A stretch of DNA of 64,000 nucleotides. Origin: Caribbeanibacter sp964518305. GTDB taxonomy: Bacteria; Gemmatimonadota; Gemmatimonadetes; Palauibacterales; Palauibacteraceae. Of the stretch, positions 10,282-18,382 are shown in pieces; the first letter of the stretch is position 1, and each line of letters opens with the position of its first letter. The DNA is taken from assembly GCA_964518305.1 (NCBI GenBank), contig CAZFDK010000003.1, positions 47,306 through 111,305 on the forward strand, written 5' to 3'. Position numbers and translations under genes: made by a program. Under the pieces are notes generated by a model that worked only from the letters and a program-made list of their open reading frames with translations, was not told the DNA's origin and made no database searches.

Positions 10282-11486
10282 CGCGTCGGGTGCTGCCCAG
10301 GGGACTGGCCGCGCTCACCCGCGCGTACCTTCTCGACGCGTTCCGCTCCAAGACGTCGCTCTTCTGGAACTTCGCCTTTCCCCTGTTCTTCCTCTTCGCG
10401 TTCGCCGTGGGCCTGGCCGACGGGCGCCCCGACGCGGTTACCTATCTGATGCCGGGGTTGTTCACGCTCACGATCGTGGCCATCAGCTTTGCCGGGGTCT
10501 CCTATCGACTCATCGCGGACCGGGAGAAGGAGGTCCTGCGCCGGTACCGAACCACGCCCGTCGGGGCGGGAGTGGTGGTCGTCGCGAACGCGGGCGCGGC
10601 CCTCGCGGTGCTCGGCGTGGCTCTTCTCCTGCTGGCGGCTACGGCTTTCGCCGTCTTCGGCATCAGCGTGGAAGGAGGGATACTGCAGCTCCTGGCTGTG
10701 CTGGCGGCTGGGGCGGGCGCCTTCGTGCCGCTGGGGCTGATCCTGGGCAGCCTCACCTCCTCGATGCGGACGGCACCGGCCGTGACCAACGCCATCTTCT
10801 TCCCGCTGATCTTCGTCTCGGGAGCGGCGGTGCCCTTTGCCATGCTGCCGGGCTGGGTGCAGGAGGTGGGCCGGTTCGTGCCCGCCACCTATCTTGTCGA
10901 AGCCCTTCAGGCCGTGATGGTGCGCGGAGAGTCGTGGTCAACGCTCCGAGTGCCGATATCGATCCTCGCGTGCACGGGTCTCGTCGGAGGTGGGCTCAGC
11001 GCCTGGCTCTTCCGCTGGGAGAGTCGCGAGCCGGTGGAGCGGGAGCGCCTGCTCGCCGCTGCGGGGATCCTGGGCCTCTTCCTGGGGGGACTGGGCTGGC
11101 TGGGGCCCCGGCTCGAGATCGCCACTGACGCCGGTCCCCTGGAGCAGCAGGTGCGGGAGAGGGTCAGCCGGCATGTACCCGCCGGAGGAGCCTCCGCCGC
11201 TCCGGGCGCACGGCGGGCCCGGGAGGGGTCGGCCTCCTACGAGCCGACCCTCCGGACCGGCACGCGGAGCCGGGTCCGCTCCCACTCGACCACCAGGTGG
11301 GCCACGTTCTCTCCCTGCGGTTCGAACGAGAGGGTGAGGTTCTCCACCATGCTCTCGGTCTCGGACGGCGAGACGGTGGCGGAGCCGATGTCCTCGGAGC
11401 GCACGCTTTCGTCGATGGGTACTCCCCACCTCTCGGTGGCCCCGTTCACGGCGATCTCCCACTGGTCTTCCCCGGGTACGGCGTAG
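10278..11486 (+). CDS. ABC-2 type exporter, permease subunit, with an anomalous C-terminal extension
   Basis: A membrane partner of the preceding ATPase, overlapping it by 4 bp. Residues about 25-245 carry six hydrophobic segments of the ABC-2 fold (for example WNFAFPLFFLFAFAVGLA and FVSGAAVPFAMLPGWVQ), with an extra hydrophobic segment near 264-280. Family members usually end around 250-280 residues. Here the frame has no stop until 11486, giving 402 residues whose last 80 or so are Ser/Thr/Arg-rich and read antisense through the DUF2911 gene and through a strong hairpin. I take the real protein to end near 11200, with either a sequence error or a genuine non-functional tail beyond that point. 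Confidence 0.85.
   Translation: MTRRVLPRGLAALTRAYLLDAFRSKTSLFWNFAFPLFFLFAFAVGLADGRPDAVTYLMPGLFTLTIVAISFAGVSYRLIADREKEVLRRYRTTPVGAGVVVVANAGAALAVLGVALLLLAATAFAVFGISVEGGILQLLAVLAAGAGAFVPLGLILGSLTSSMRTAPAVTNAIFFPLIFVSGAAVPFAMLPGWVQEVGRFVPATYLVEALQAVMVRGESWSTLRVPISILACTGLVGGGLSAWLFRWESREPVERERLLAAAGILGLFLGGLGWLGPRLEIATDAGPLEQQVRERVSRHVPAGGASAAPGARRAREGSASYEPTLRTGTRSRVRSHSTTRWATFSPCGSNERVRFSTMLSVSDGETVAEPMSSERTLSSMGTPHLSVAPFTAISHWSSPGTA
11226..11250. terminator. hairpin at the convergent ends of the ABC permease and DUF2911 genes
   Basis: GGGTCGGC (11226-11233) pairs perfectly with GCCGACCC (11243-11250) across nine bases. The loop holds the TAG stop of the minus-strand DUF2911 gene. Position and symmetry fit a bidirectional terminator, although there is no U-tract. 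Confidence 0.5.
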
Positions 11487-11830
11487 AGGACGTACGAACC
11501 CGGCTCGATCCGGACTCCGCCGATCTCGGCGGGGAAGGTGAGGTGCAGGGTCGTGGGCTCATTGGCCCCCATCCGCCATGGCTGACCGAAGGGCACGAGC
11601 TCGCCCATGATCTCTCGTCCCCGGGCCCGGGGGCTGCTGTAGCAGATCTTCGCGACCTGGCCGCCGAGCTGCACGGAGGCCGAGTCCGGCGGACTCGCCC
11701 GGTTCGTCAGCTCCTCGCCCGAGGCCTGGAAGGAGCAGGTGGGTGTCTCCTGGGCGGGGGACGGCTTCGGGCTACCGGCCATCAGGAGGAGACAGGCTGC
11801 AGTCAGCGCGCATGCGGTTTGTCCCTTCAT
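11237..11830 (-). CDS. exported DUF2911 family protein
   Basis: A 197-residue protein starting at ATG 11830, directly after GGAGGTCAGG. An upstream in-frame ATG lacks such a site. A signal peptide ends near residue 27 (SPKPSPAQE). The mature part is the DUF2911 beta-sandwich, recognised from ICYSSPRARGREIMGELVPF, the GQPWRMGANEPTTL motif and ...GSYVLYAVPGEDQWEIAVN. The family is frequent in Bacteroidota and Gemmatimonadota and has no established activity. A hairpin follows the stop. It begins a minus-strand envelope group with the PspC and TonB genes. Confidence 0.88.
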   Translation of the reverse strand: MKGQTACALTAACLLLMAGSPKPSPAQETPTCSFQASGEELTNRASPPDSASVQLGGQVAKICYSSPRARGREIMGELVPFGQPWRMGANEPTTLHLTFPAEIGGVRIEPGSYVLYAVPGEDQWEIAVNGATERWGVPIDESVRSEDIGSATVSPSETESMVENLTLSFEPQGENVAHLVVEWERTRLRVPVRRVGS

Positions 11831-11945
11831 CCTGACCTCCGTGCTTTCAGTGAGGTGAGGGCCTGGCCTTCTCGAGCGTCTGGCGGGCAACGGTTCGGCG
11901 ACGTTCCTGCCGACGTCGCAAGATAACGGGAATGTAGCCCGGTCG

Positions 11946-12167
11946 TCACGTCGGCTCCTCGGGGAGGAAGATCCACAGGGCCACGTACAGGAGCCACATG
12001 GGCCCCGGGAAGAAGCTCAGAACGATCCACAGGATCCTCGCGCCCGCGGGCGAGATCCCGAGATAGCGGGCGAGCCCCCCGCAGACTCCGGCGATCCAGC
12101 GCTCGTTCGTGGAGCGCACGAGACGCCGGTCGGCGGATCGATGTCGTGACGTGGGGGTCGGGGCCAT
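11946..12167 (-). CDS. PspC domain membrane protein
   Basis: A 73-residue protein made almost entirely of a PspC domain. It has a short basic N-terminus, the family motif WIAGVCGGLARYLGI (about residues 24-38) and one hydrophobic helix (RILWIVLSFFPGPMWLLYVA), ending in the typical FLPEEP. In phage-shock systems PspC senses inner-membrane stress and relays it. Here no pspA, pspB or pspF is adjacent, so a general membrane-stress role is only suggested by family. GGGAG precedes the ATG. Confidence 0.88.
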   Translation of the reverse strand: MAPTPTSRHRSADRRLVRSTNERWIAGVCGGLARYLGISPAGARILWIVLSFFPGPMWLLYVALWIFLPEEPT

Positions 12168-12251
12168 CTGGTCGTACTCCCTATCGGGTGATCGGAGACA
12201 CGCGGCGGAACCGGCACCGGGGCCGCGGCAAGTGGCCCGAGCCCCGGTGCG

Positions 12252-12911
12252 TCACTGCGGGGGGTCCCTACCTCCCGGCCCCCGTACGGTCGGCGCGCCG
12301 GTCGTGTCGGGGGGCTGGAAGCGGATCGGCTGCTGTACCCAGACGGCGACCGTCTCGCCTGCCTGCTCTGCGGGCCTGAACCGCATGGCGCGGGCCACCA
12401 CCCTGGCGGCCCTGTTCAACGCCTGGAAGTCGCTCGGCTCCCGGACCACGACCCGAATCACCTCTCCGTCGTCATTCACGTACAGCCACAGGGTGACGGA
12501 GCCGCCCACCCTCATGACCTCGAGACTGCCGGGATAGAGGTCCAGCAGGATCCGCTCGACTTCTCCCCGGTTGATGAGCCGCGGCGGGACGTCGTGGGGC
12601 ATGACCTGGGGCGGGGGGATCGAGCCGGGATCGTCGTTCGGGGGGTCGGGCTGCGGCGGACTCGGAGTCGGAACCGGAATGGCGGGCTCCGGGATGACGA
12701 CTCGCGGCGGCGCCTCTGCGACGTTGCTGGGAAGACTCACGACCTGAAGTTCCGGCGTGGGCGTGTGCTGTCGGGACGAGGGGATCACCGGGAGCGCGAA
12801 GAACAGGACCGCGTGCAGGGACATCGATACCACGAGGCCGATGAGCCACCGGCGCCCGTCTCGCTGTCGGAAGCGGTGGTGAGCTGTATCGCCCGGGGGT
12901 AGTGTCTCCAT
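12252..12911 (-). CDS. TonB-like energy transducer
   Basis: A 219-residue inner-membrane protein with a single N-terminal anchor (about residues 22-40, LIGLVVSMSLHAVLFFALPV). A Pro-rich periplasmic spacer follows (about 65-105, PEPAIPVPTPSPPQPDPP). The C-terminal domain (about 115-200) has TonB-type features: RILLDLYPGSLEVMRVGG, VTLWLYVNDDGEVIRVVV and a closing AMRFRPAEQAGETVAVWVQQPI strand. It should couple the proton-motive force to TonB-dependent outer-membrane receptors, although no ExbB/ExbD or receptor gene is in this window. The TATAAT box lies six bases before the ATG, so the transcript may be leaderless. Confidence 0.88.
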   Translation of the reverse strand: METLPPGDTAHHRFRQRDGRRWLIGLVVSMSLHAVLFFALPVIPSSRQHTPTPELQVVSLPSNVAEAPPRVVIPEPAIPVPTPSPPQPDPPNDDPGSIPPPQVMPHDVPPRLINRGEVERILLDLYPGSLEVMRVGGSVTLWLYVNDDGEVIRVVVREPSDFQALNRAARVVARAMRFRPAEQAGETVAVWVQQPIRFQPPDTTGAPTVRGPGGRDPPQ

Positions 12912-12917
12912 GTCGCA

Positions 12918-12923
12918 ATTATA
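12918..12923 (-). promoter_or_regulatory. probable -10 box of tonB-like gene (leaderless transcript)
   Basis: Read on the minus strand, a perfect TATAAT sits with only six bases between it and the ATG at 12911. Initiation at the usual distance would start the RNA on or next to the start codon. No good -35 hexamer is seen 16-18 bases upstream. The AT-rich context (TGATTACGTACGTTATAATT) stands out from the surrounding GC-rich DNA. Confidence 0.45.
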
Positions 12924-13125
12924 ACGTACGTAATCAGTCCTGATCGTTCCGTCCGCATGGCTCCATCCGCGTTCCGCGGATCGTCCGCACCCGTCCTACA
13001 CGCCGGGGCTCCGATTGGAGCGGAGGTCGGGTTACGTTGTCGGTCACCGTTCGAGCAAATCGCTCCGCCCGGCTCGATTCGCAGGAGCCCGCGTGCGGGG
13101 CGCACCGTCATGGGGGACGAGTGCA

Positions 13126-13761
13126 GTGAGCGACAATCTGGCCAGGAAGCTGGAGGCGCTGCCCGCGGGGACCGACGCCGTATCCCCGGACGGGGAAGAG
13201 CGGTCGGACGGCGAGGGTGTGCCGGAGGACGAGCCGCGCCTCGTGCTCTCGGTCCAGGAGGGCAGCCGTCGGGCGTTCGGTCGCCTGGTCGATCGTTACC
13301 TGGACGAGGCCTACGCGGTGGCGGTGGGCATCCTCCACCGCTCTCACGCAGCCGAGGACGCGGTCCAGAACGCCTTCCTCCGAGCCCTGGACCGGATCGA
13401 CGATCTCGAAGCCGGAAGCCCCTTCGGACCCTGGTTCTTCAGGGTTCTGAGGTCGGTGTGCTACAACGCCCGGCGCCGCGAGAGCCGGCAGCCCGACGCC
13501 TCCATTCCACCGGGCACGTCGGGTGGAGCCGACCCGGAGGAAGAAGCGCTGCGGCGCCTCGATCGTGCGCGCGTAGTGGAGGCGCTGGGCGACCTGCCGG
13601 AGCGGCAGCGAACCGCGGTTCTGCTCTACGACATCCAGGGATACTCCCATTCGGAGATCGGCGAAATCCTGGGCATCAGCCCCGGGACGTCCCGCGCCCA
13701 TCTCCACCACGGCCGGAAGAAGATGCGACAGACGCTCGGAGCGGACGTGCTCGATGGGTGA
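13126..13761 (+). CDS. ECF-type RNA polymerase sigma factor
   Basis: A sigma-70 family protein of about 211 residues. Region 2 lies near residues 45-115 (AFGRLVDRYLDEAYAVAVG, HAAEDAVQNAFLRAL, GPWFFRVLRSVCYNARR), and region 4 near 145-205 (LGDLPERQRTAVLLYDIQGY, SEIGEILGISPGTSRAHLHH). GTG 13126, after GGGGGACGAG, is the likely start. An in-frame ATG at 13015 would add a basic 37-residue tail and cannot be excluded. Its 3' end overlaps the next gene by 8 bp, and that gene encodes a single-helix membrane protein placed like an anti-sigma factor. It should direct polymerase to an envelope-stress type regulon. Confidence 0.9.
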   Translation: MSDNLARKLEALPAGTDAVSPDGEERSDGEGVPEDEPRLVLSVQEGSRRAFGRLVDRYLDEAYAVAVGILHRSHAAEDAVQNAFLRALDRIDDLEAGSPFGPWFFRVLRSVCYNARRRESRQPDASIPPGTSGGADPEEEALRRLDRARVVEALGDLPERQRTAVLLYDIQGYSHSEIGEILGISPGTSRAHLHHGRKKMRQTLGADVLDG

Positions 13762-14122
13762 CGACCGGACGGACGGCTGGCCGAGTTGGCTCGCGCCCCT
13801 GCGGCCCGAGGGCCGCCGGCGTCGGCGGCTTAGGTCCGGGATCGTCGCCGAGGCCGGGGACGAACTCGCGCGGCGGGAGCGCCGGGCGGTGCTGGACGTG
13901 GCGTCGGGGTGGACCCGGAGGATCCTCCCGCTGGCTGCTGCCGTGATACTGGCTTTCGGCTGGGCCGCAGCCCGCGGCACTCCGGGGTCCCCGGCCACGG
14001 AGTCCATCGCCGCCGAACGGCTCGTGGATCCGGACTCCGCCGGAGAGTTGCCCGGAATCCTGGTGAACCGTCCGGAGCCCAGCACCGACCGGGTTCTCCA
14101 GAGCGTGGTCTACGAGCCCTGA
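13754..14122 (+). CDS. single-pass membrane protein, candidate anti-sigma factor
   Basis: A 122-residue protein starting inside the end of the sigma factor gene. The N-terminal 50 residues are cytoplasmic-type, basic and charged (about residues 17-45: GRRRRRLRSGIVAEAGDELA). One transmembrane helix spans about 55-72 (ILPLAAAVILAFGWAAA), followed by a short extracytoplasmic tail of about 50 residues. I see no zinc-binding anti-sigma HxxxCxxC motif. Anti-sigma function is inferred only from the overlap with the sigma gene and the topology. Confidence 0.65.
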   Translation: MGDDRTDGWPSWLAPLRPEGRRRRRLRSGIVAEAGDELARRERRAVLDVASGWTRRILPLAAAVILAFGWAAARGTPGSPATESIAAERLVDPDSAGELPGILVNRPEPSTDRVLQSVVYEP

Positions 14123-14601
14123 GCCGTACGATCTCCTTGCGTCGCTCTCAGGCCCTCGTCACGCTGCTTCTCGCCGCCACCTTCACCGCCGGCGTGGCTG
14201 GAGGAGTGGCGGCGGATCGGCTCTGGCTCCGTCCGTCACCGGCCGCGGCCGATACCGATGGCGCCGACGACCGGCGGGACAGCGGGGCAGAATCGGATCA
14301 CGAGGACGATGAGGACGAGGACACGGTGATCGAGCGTTTTTCGGAGGAGCTCGGACTGAGCACACGACAGGAAGCCAGGATCGATACCATCCTGGAGCAC
14401 TATCGGGAGAGCATGAAGGAGCTCCGACGCGAGGTCCGTCCCCGCTACGACGCCCTGGTGGACTCGGCCCGGCAGCGAATCGAGGGTGTCCTCGATTCCG
14501 TCCAGGCCAGTAAGTACCGCCAGCTCCTCGAGCGGAAGGCCGAGGACGGGAAACACGAGGAGGACCGGGACGGGGACGACGACGGGTCGGATAAGCGGTG
14601 A
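14119..14601 (+). CDS. Spy/CpxP-like periplasmic protein
   Basis: A protein of roughly 155-160 residues. The start is uncertain: CTG 14119 overlaps the preceding stop, and TTG 14137 gives the cleaner n-region. A membrane anchor or signal helix (LVTLLLAATFTAGVAGGVAA) is followed by a very acidic linker (about residues 45-72). A helical hairpin then resembles the LTxxQ repeats of Spy, CpxP and ZraP-type periplasmic chaperones or metal sensors (LGLSTRQEARIDTILEHY, then RIEGVLDSVQASKYRQLLER). The tail is again Asp/Glu-rich. With the sigma factor and the membrane protein it forms a plausible envelope-stress sensing cassette. Confidence 0.65.
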   Translation: MSRTISLRRSQALVTLLLAATFTAGVAGGVAADRLWLRPSPAAADTDGADDRRDSGAESDHEDDEDEDTVIERFSEELGLSTRQEARIDTILEHYRESMKELRREVRPRYDALVDSARQRIEGVLDSVQASKYRQLLERKAEDGKHEEDRDGDDDGSDKR

Positions 14602-15227
14602 TCATCGGGGTCGCCGGCGGTACCGGTTCCGGCAAGACGACGGTCTCGGAGGCCATTTTGGACCGGGTGGGCAGAGACCGCATCGCGTATCTCCAGCACG
14701 ATTCGTACTACCGGGACCGCTCCCACCTCCCGCCGGACGAGCGGGCCGAGATCAACTTCGATCACCCGGACGCCCTGGAGACGGAGCTCCTGGTCGAGCA
14801 CCTGAAGACCCTGCGGCAGGGTCGTGCCGTGGAGGTGCCGGTCTACGATTTCACGCGGCACGTTCGTGAGGAAGAGACGCGCACCCTCCATCCCCGGCCC
14901 GTGATGCTGGTGGAGGGCATCCTCGTCCTGGCCGAGGAATCGCTGCGTCGACAGATGGACGTGAAGCTCTACGTGGACACCGACGCCGACCTCCGCTTCA
15001 TCCGCCGCCTCCGCCGCGACATCTCGGAGCGCGACCGCACTCTCGACTCGGTGGTCGAGCAGTACCTGGACGACGTGCGGCCCATGCACCTGGAGTTCGT
15101 CGAGCCCAGCAAGCGCTACGCGGACCTCATTATCCCCGAGGGCGGCTTCAACACCGTGGCGCTCGACGCCGTGGTGGCCCAGGTGGAGCGGCTGCTCGAT
15201 CGACAGGAAAGGTCGGCGCGCCCGTAG
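14598..15227 (+). CDS. udk: uridine kinase
   Basis: A 209-residue kinase that phosphorylates uridine or cytidine in pyrimidine salvage. The length is normal. Walker A GGTGSGKTT lies at about residues 7-15. The substrate-binding segment LQHDSYYRDRSHL is at about 32-44, NFDHPDALE at about 53-61 and PVYDFTRHVR at about 82-91. The lid arginines are in RFIRRLRRDISERDR. GTG 14598 overlaps the preceding TGA by 4 bp, which links a housekeeping salvage enzyme translationally to the stress cassette. It ends 21 bp before the convergent S9 peptidase. Confidence 0.95.
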   Translation: MIIGVAGGTGSGKTTVSEAILDRVGRDRIAYLQHDSYYRDRSHLPPDERAEINFDHPDALETELLVEHLKTLRQGRAVEVPVYDFTRHVREEETRTLHPRPVMLVEGILVLAEESLRRQMDVKLYVDTDADLRFIRRLRRDISERDRTLDSVVEQYLDDVRPMHLEFVEPSKRYADLIIPEGGFNTVALDAVVAQVERLLDRQERSARP

Positions 15228-15248
15228 CCGTGGACCGTCGGGCCGCGG

Positions 15249-18105
15249 TCAGCGGCCGGGTCCGCCTTCCTCGTCCTGCCCTTCCTCCCGCTCCTCGATC
15301 TGCTCGAGGTAGGGCACACCGTCGGTGATCCACTGCGGTCCCGAGTCGCCCGTCAGGTGGTGGTCGAACCACTGCAGGACCCGGTTCCTGTAGTCCACGG
15401 AGTTCTTCTCCTCGCGGCTGAGGCCGTGGTTCTCGCCGTCGTAGACGAGGAAGACCAGCTGCTTGCCGGCGCGGCGGGCCGCGTTGAAGAACTCGACGCC
15501 CTGGTTGAACTCCACGGCACCGTCGTCGGTGCCCTGCGCCACCAGCAGCGGCGTCTCCATGGACTCCACATGATGAAGGGGCGAGTTCGCCACGTAGGCG
15601 TCCATGTCCTCCCAGGGCGGTACCTCCATCCGCCCCTGGCTGATCTCGAAGATGCGGGCGTCGGTGCCGCCCGTACTCCAGTAGATGGAGTTGTACATGC
15701 TGACCAGGTTGGTCAGCGGTGCCCCGGCCACGGCGGAGCGGAACAGGTCGGTCTGTGTCACCGTGAACGCGGTCTGATATCCGCCCCACGAGTGACCCAC
15801 CAGGCCGACGCGTGAGGAGTCCACGGCCGGCACCTCCTGGAGGACCCGGCGGACCCCCGGCACGATGGCGTCGACGGCAGACCGTCCGGGCTGGCGGGCC
15901 CGATAGGTGATGTCCGGCTGGAAAACGAAGTAGCCCTCCTGGGTGAAGGTCGTCGTGTTGTAGGGGTGCTGTCGGCTGGGGACCGTGTAGCGTCGGACCG
16001 ACGGCGACACGGTCTCGTAGATGTAGGTGATCATCGGATAGCTCTTTTCCGGATCGTAGTCCGCCGGGTAGAAGAGCGCCCCCTGGAGCTGTTCGCCGCG
16101 GGCGTTCTCGAAGCTCATCAGCTCCGATCGGCCCCAGGCGTACTCCGACTGGAAGGGGTTCGTCTCCGTCACCTGCACTGCGTCCGAGAGCCGGGGGCCG
16201 GTGCGGAAGTAGTCGGGTGAGTCCTCGAAGTCCGAGACACGGTGGAGGAAGACGTCGGCGGAGTCGGCTTTCTCCAGTCCGGTCACCGTCTTCGGTTTCC
16301 AGATCAGCCGCTCGGGCTCGGCGGCGAGGTCCGATCCCCGGGCGTAGCCGTGCTCCTCGGTCCACTCGTCGTAGAGGTCCCAGTGTGCCGGCGCCCGGGG
16401 ATCGATGAAGTCGGCCTCACCCGGCTCCTCGCCCTCCAGGTCGACGTACCGGTGTCGCACCGAGTCGGCACGTCCGGAGGTGAGGCGTGTCGCATCGGAC
16501 CCGTCGGGCCGGACCCGCCACGCGTCGTACTCGTCGTAGATCAGCACGGAGCCGTCGCCCCGCGTCCATCCGGCCACCCCGAAGGGAGGCTTCTGCTCGA
16601 CGGTGTGGTCGTCGTCCACATCCACGACGGGCACCGGAAGCTCCGAGGTCAGGTTGACCGACTGTCCGCTCCNNNNNNNNNNGGGCCCGGTAGTGGTCGT
16701 CCCGGAGCCAGAGGAGATATCGGCCGCCCGGGCTGCCGCCGAACCAGTACTGCACGCGCTCGGCCACCCGGCTCCGCTCGCCGGTCTCCACGTCGATCAG
16801 GTAGATGTCCCGGTAGACCGGGCCGAACATGCGCTCCTGCCGGTACGGTGTACGGTCGAAGCCCACCGCCCGGTCGCCGCCCTCGAGGAGCTCCACGTCC
16901 TCCGTGAGCTCGGTGCCGAGCCGGGTCCAGCTCTCCCGGCCCACGTGCCACGCGGCGAGGTAGTTGTCGCGTCGGTCCCGCTCGGCCCGGACTTCCTGCA
17001 GGGGGATGATCTCCACGTCGCTGGAGTGCCAGACCAGCACGTCGGCCGGCGCATACTCCTCCGTGTCCGGCGCCGAATCGGCCGCAGCGGAGTCGGGCGA
17101 AACCGTGTCCGGCTCGCCGGCGGGCTGCCGGACCTGCGTGCCGAAGAAGAGGCGATCGCCGTCGTCCGACCAGCGCAGGTCGCGGTGCTCCGTGACGCGG
17201 AGCGAGTCCGGGAAGCTCGCGATCGTGTCTGGATCGAAGGCGAGGCTTCGCGGGCTCCCCTCCTCCAGGCCCCGCCAGGCGAGGATCACGTGTGTGCTGT
17301 CGGCCCAGTCGTCGTTCCCACGCCGCTGGAGCGCCGCCAGATCGTCCTCCGAAGGCCGCCAGGCGAGCCCGGTGAAGTCTGCAGAGCGAGAGGCGAGTGT
17401 GCGGAGCCGGCCGGTGCCGGGATCGAAGACCCGGATCCCGTTGCCCGTGGCCTCGGCGGCGTCGACGACCATGGCCAGGAGCCCTCCGTCGTCCTGCCAG
17501 TCGAAGGAGGCGACGTTGCCGAAGTTCGTGTCCACGTCGTCGTCCAGGTCACGCAGGAGGAGGTCGGCGCCGCGATGTCCCTCCGGCTGCTCGCCGGCCG
17601 AATAGCGGCGCATGGCCAGATAGCGCCCCCCGTCGCTGAACTGGAAGGAGGAGACCGCGGGAACCACGGCGGTATCTCCGTCGCGGAGGTCCAGGAGTCC
17701 GAGTTTCGTTCTCACCGGCCTGTCCGCCTCACGGAGTTTTTCCCGCCGCTCCTCGGAGACCCCGATGGTATAGGCGACCCAGCGGCCGTCGGCCGAAAAG
17801 GACGGGCTCCCGCCGTAGGGGACGGTGATCAGGGAGTCGCTGTCCAGCTTCCGTACGCGGAGCTCGTCCTCGTCGTTGTTCTTCCGGATCGGATACGCCA
17901 TCCACTCGCCACCGGGCGAGAGGGTGGCACGGCCGAGCTGCTCCCACTGCCCGTAATCCTCGATCCGAACCCCAGGCGGGGCGTCATCGGAGGTCGTGTC
18001 GATGACTGCCTGATGGGGCACCGCCGGCCTGGCCGCGCCGGCACCGGGGGGCACGGCGGTCAGGAGGACGGCGGCGAGCAGGGGGAGTACGCGGCACGAG
18101 ACCAT
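15249..18105 (-). CDS. S9 family serine peptidase, exported, interrupted by an assembly gap
   Basis: A protein of about 950 residues. The signal peptide (LPLLAAVLLTAVPPGAGAA) is at the N-terminus. A beta-propeller of the prolyl-oligopeptidase/dipeptidyl-peptidase type fills the middle, and a C-terminal alpha/beta-hydrolase domain carries the nucleophile in GHSWGGYQTAF, the Asp in AQGTDDGAVEF and the His in YDGENHGLS. The middle is broken by ten Ns at 16673-16682. The reading frame on the low-coordinate side is shifted by one base relative to the start side, so a true gap length that is a multiple of three would restore a single protein (...DDHYRA [gap] SGQSVNLTSEL...). I treat it as one intact gene with an imprecise gap. 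It probably degrades peptides in the periplasm. Confidence 0.88.
16673..16682. other. assembly gap (10 N)
   Basis: Ten undetermined bases inside the propeller-coding part of the S9 peptidase. The flanks are both coding but in different frames, so ten is a placeholder rather than a measured length. Confidence 0.98.
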
Positions 18106-18382
18106 GTTCTTGACTCCGTGTATTCCCGGTGAGGCGCTTGGCCGGCGGATCCTGTGCGGGGAAGGGGGCGGGCCGAGACCGGATTCCGTCGCCGGTACCC
18201 GACCGTGCCCTCGGGTGTAGAATGCGACCCGGGCCCGGCCGCCGAAACCGGTCGCGGGCTCCGGCTCCTCCCCGAGGCGCGCGGAGAGGGGATCCCGACC
18301 TCACGGTGCAGGGCGCAACGGCGAGGACGACGCGCCGGGCCGACTGCGAGGGCCCGGCAGTCTGCAACGGTGGAGAGGGACG

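Noticed and set aside
13108..14085. A 325-codon minus-strand frame opposite the ECF sigma factor and the membrane protein
   Set aside because: The plus-strand sigma factor is unambiguous and the antisense product has no recognisable features.
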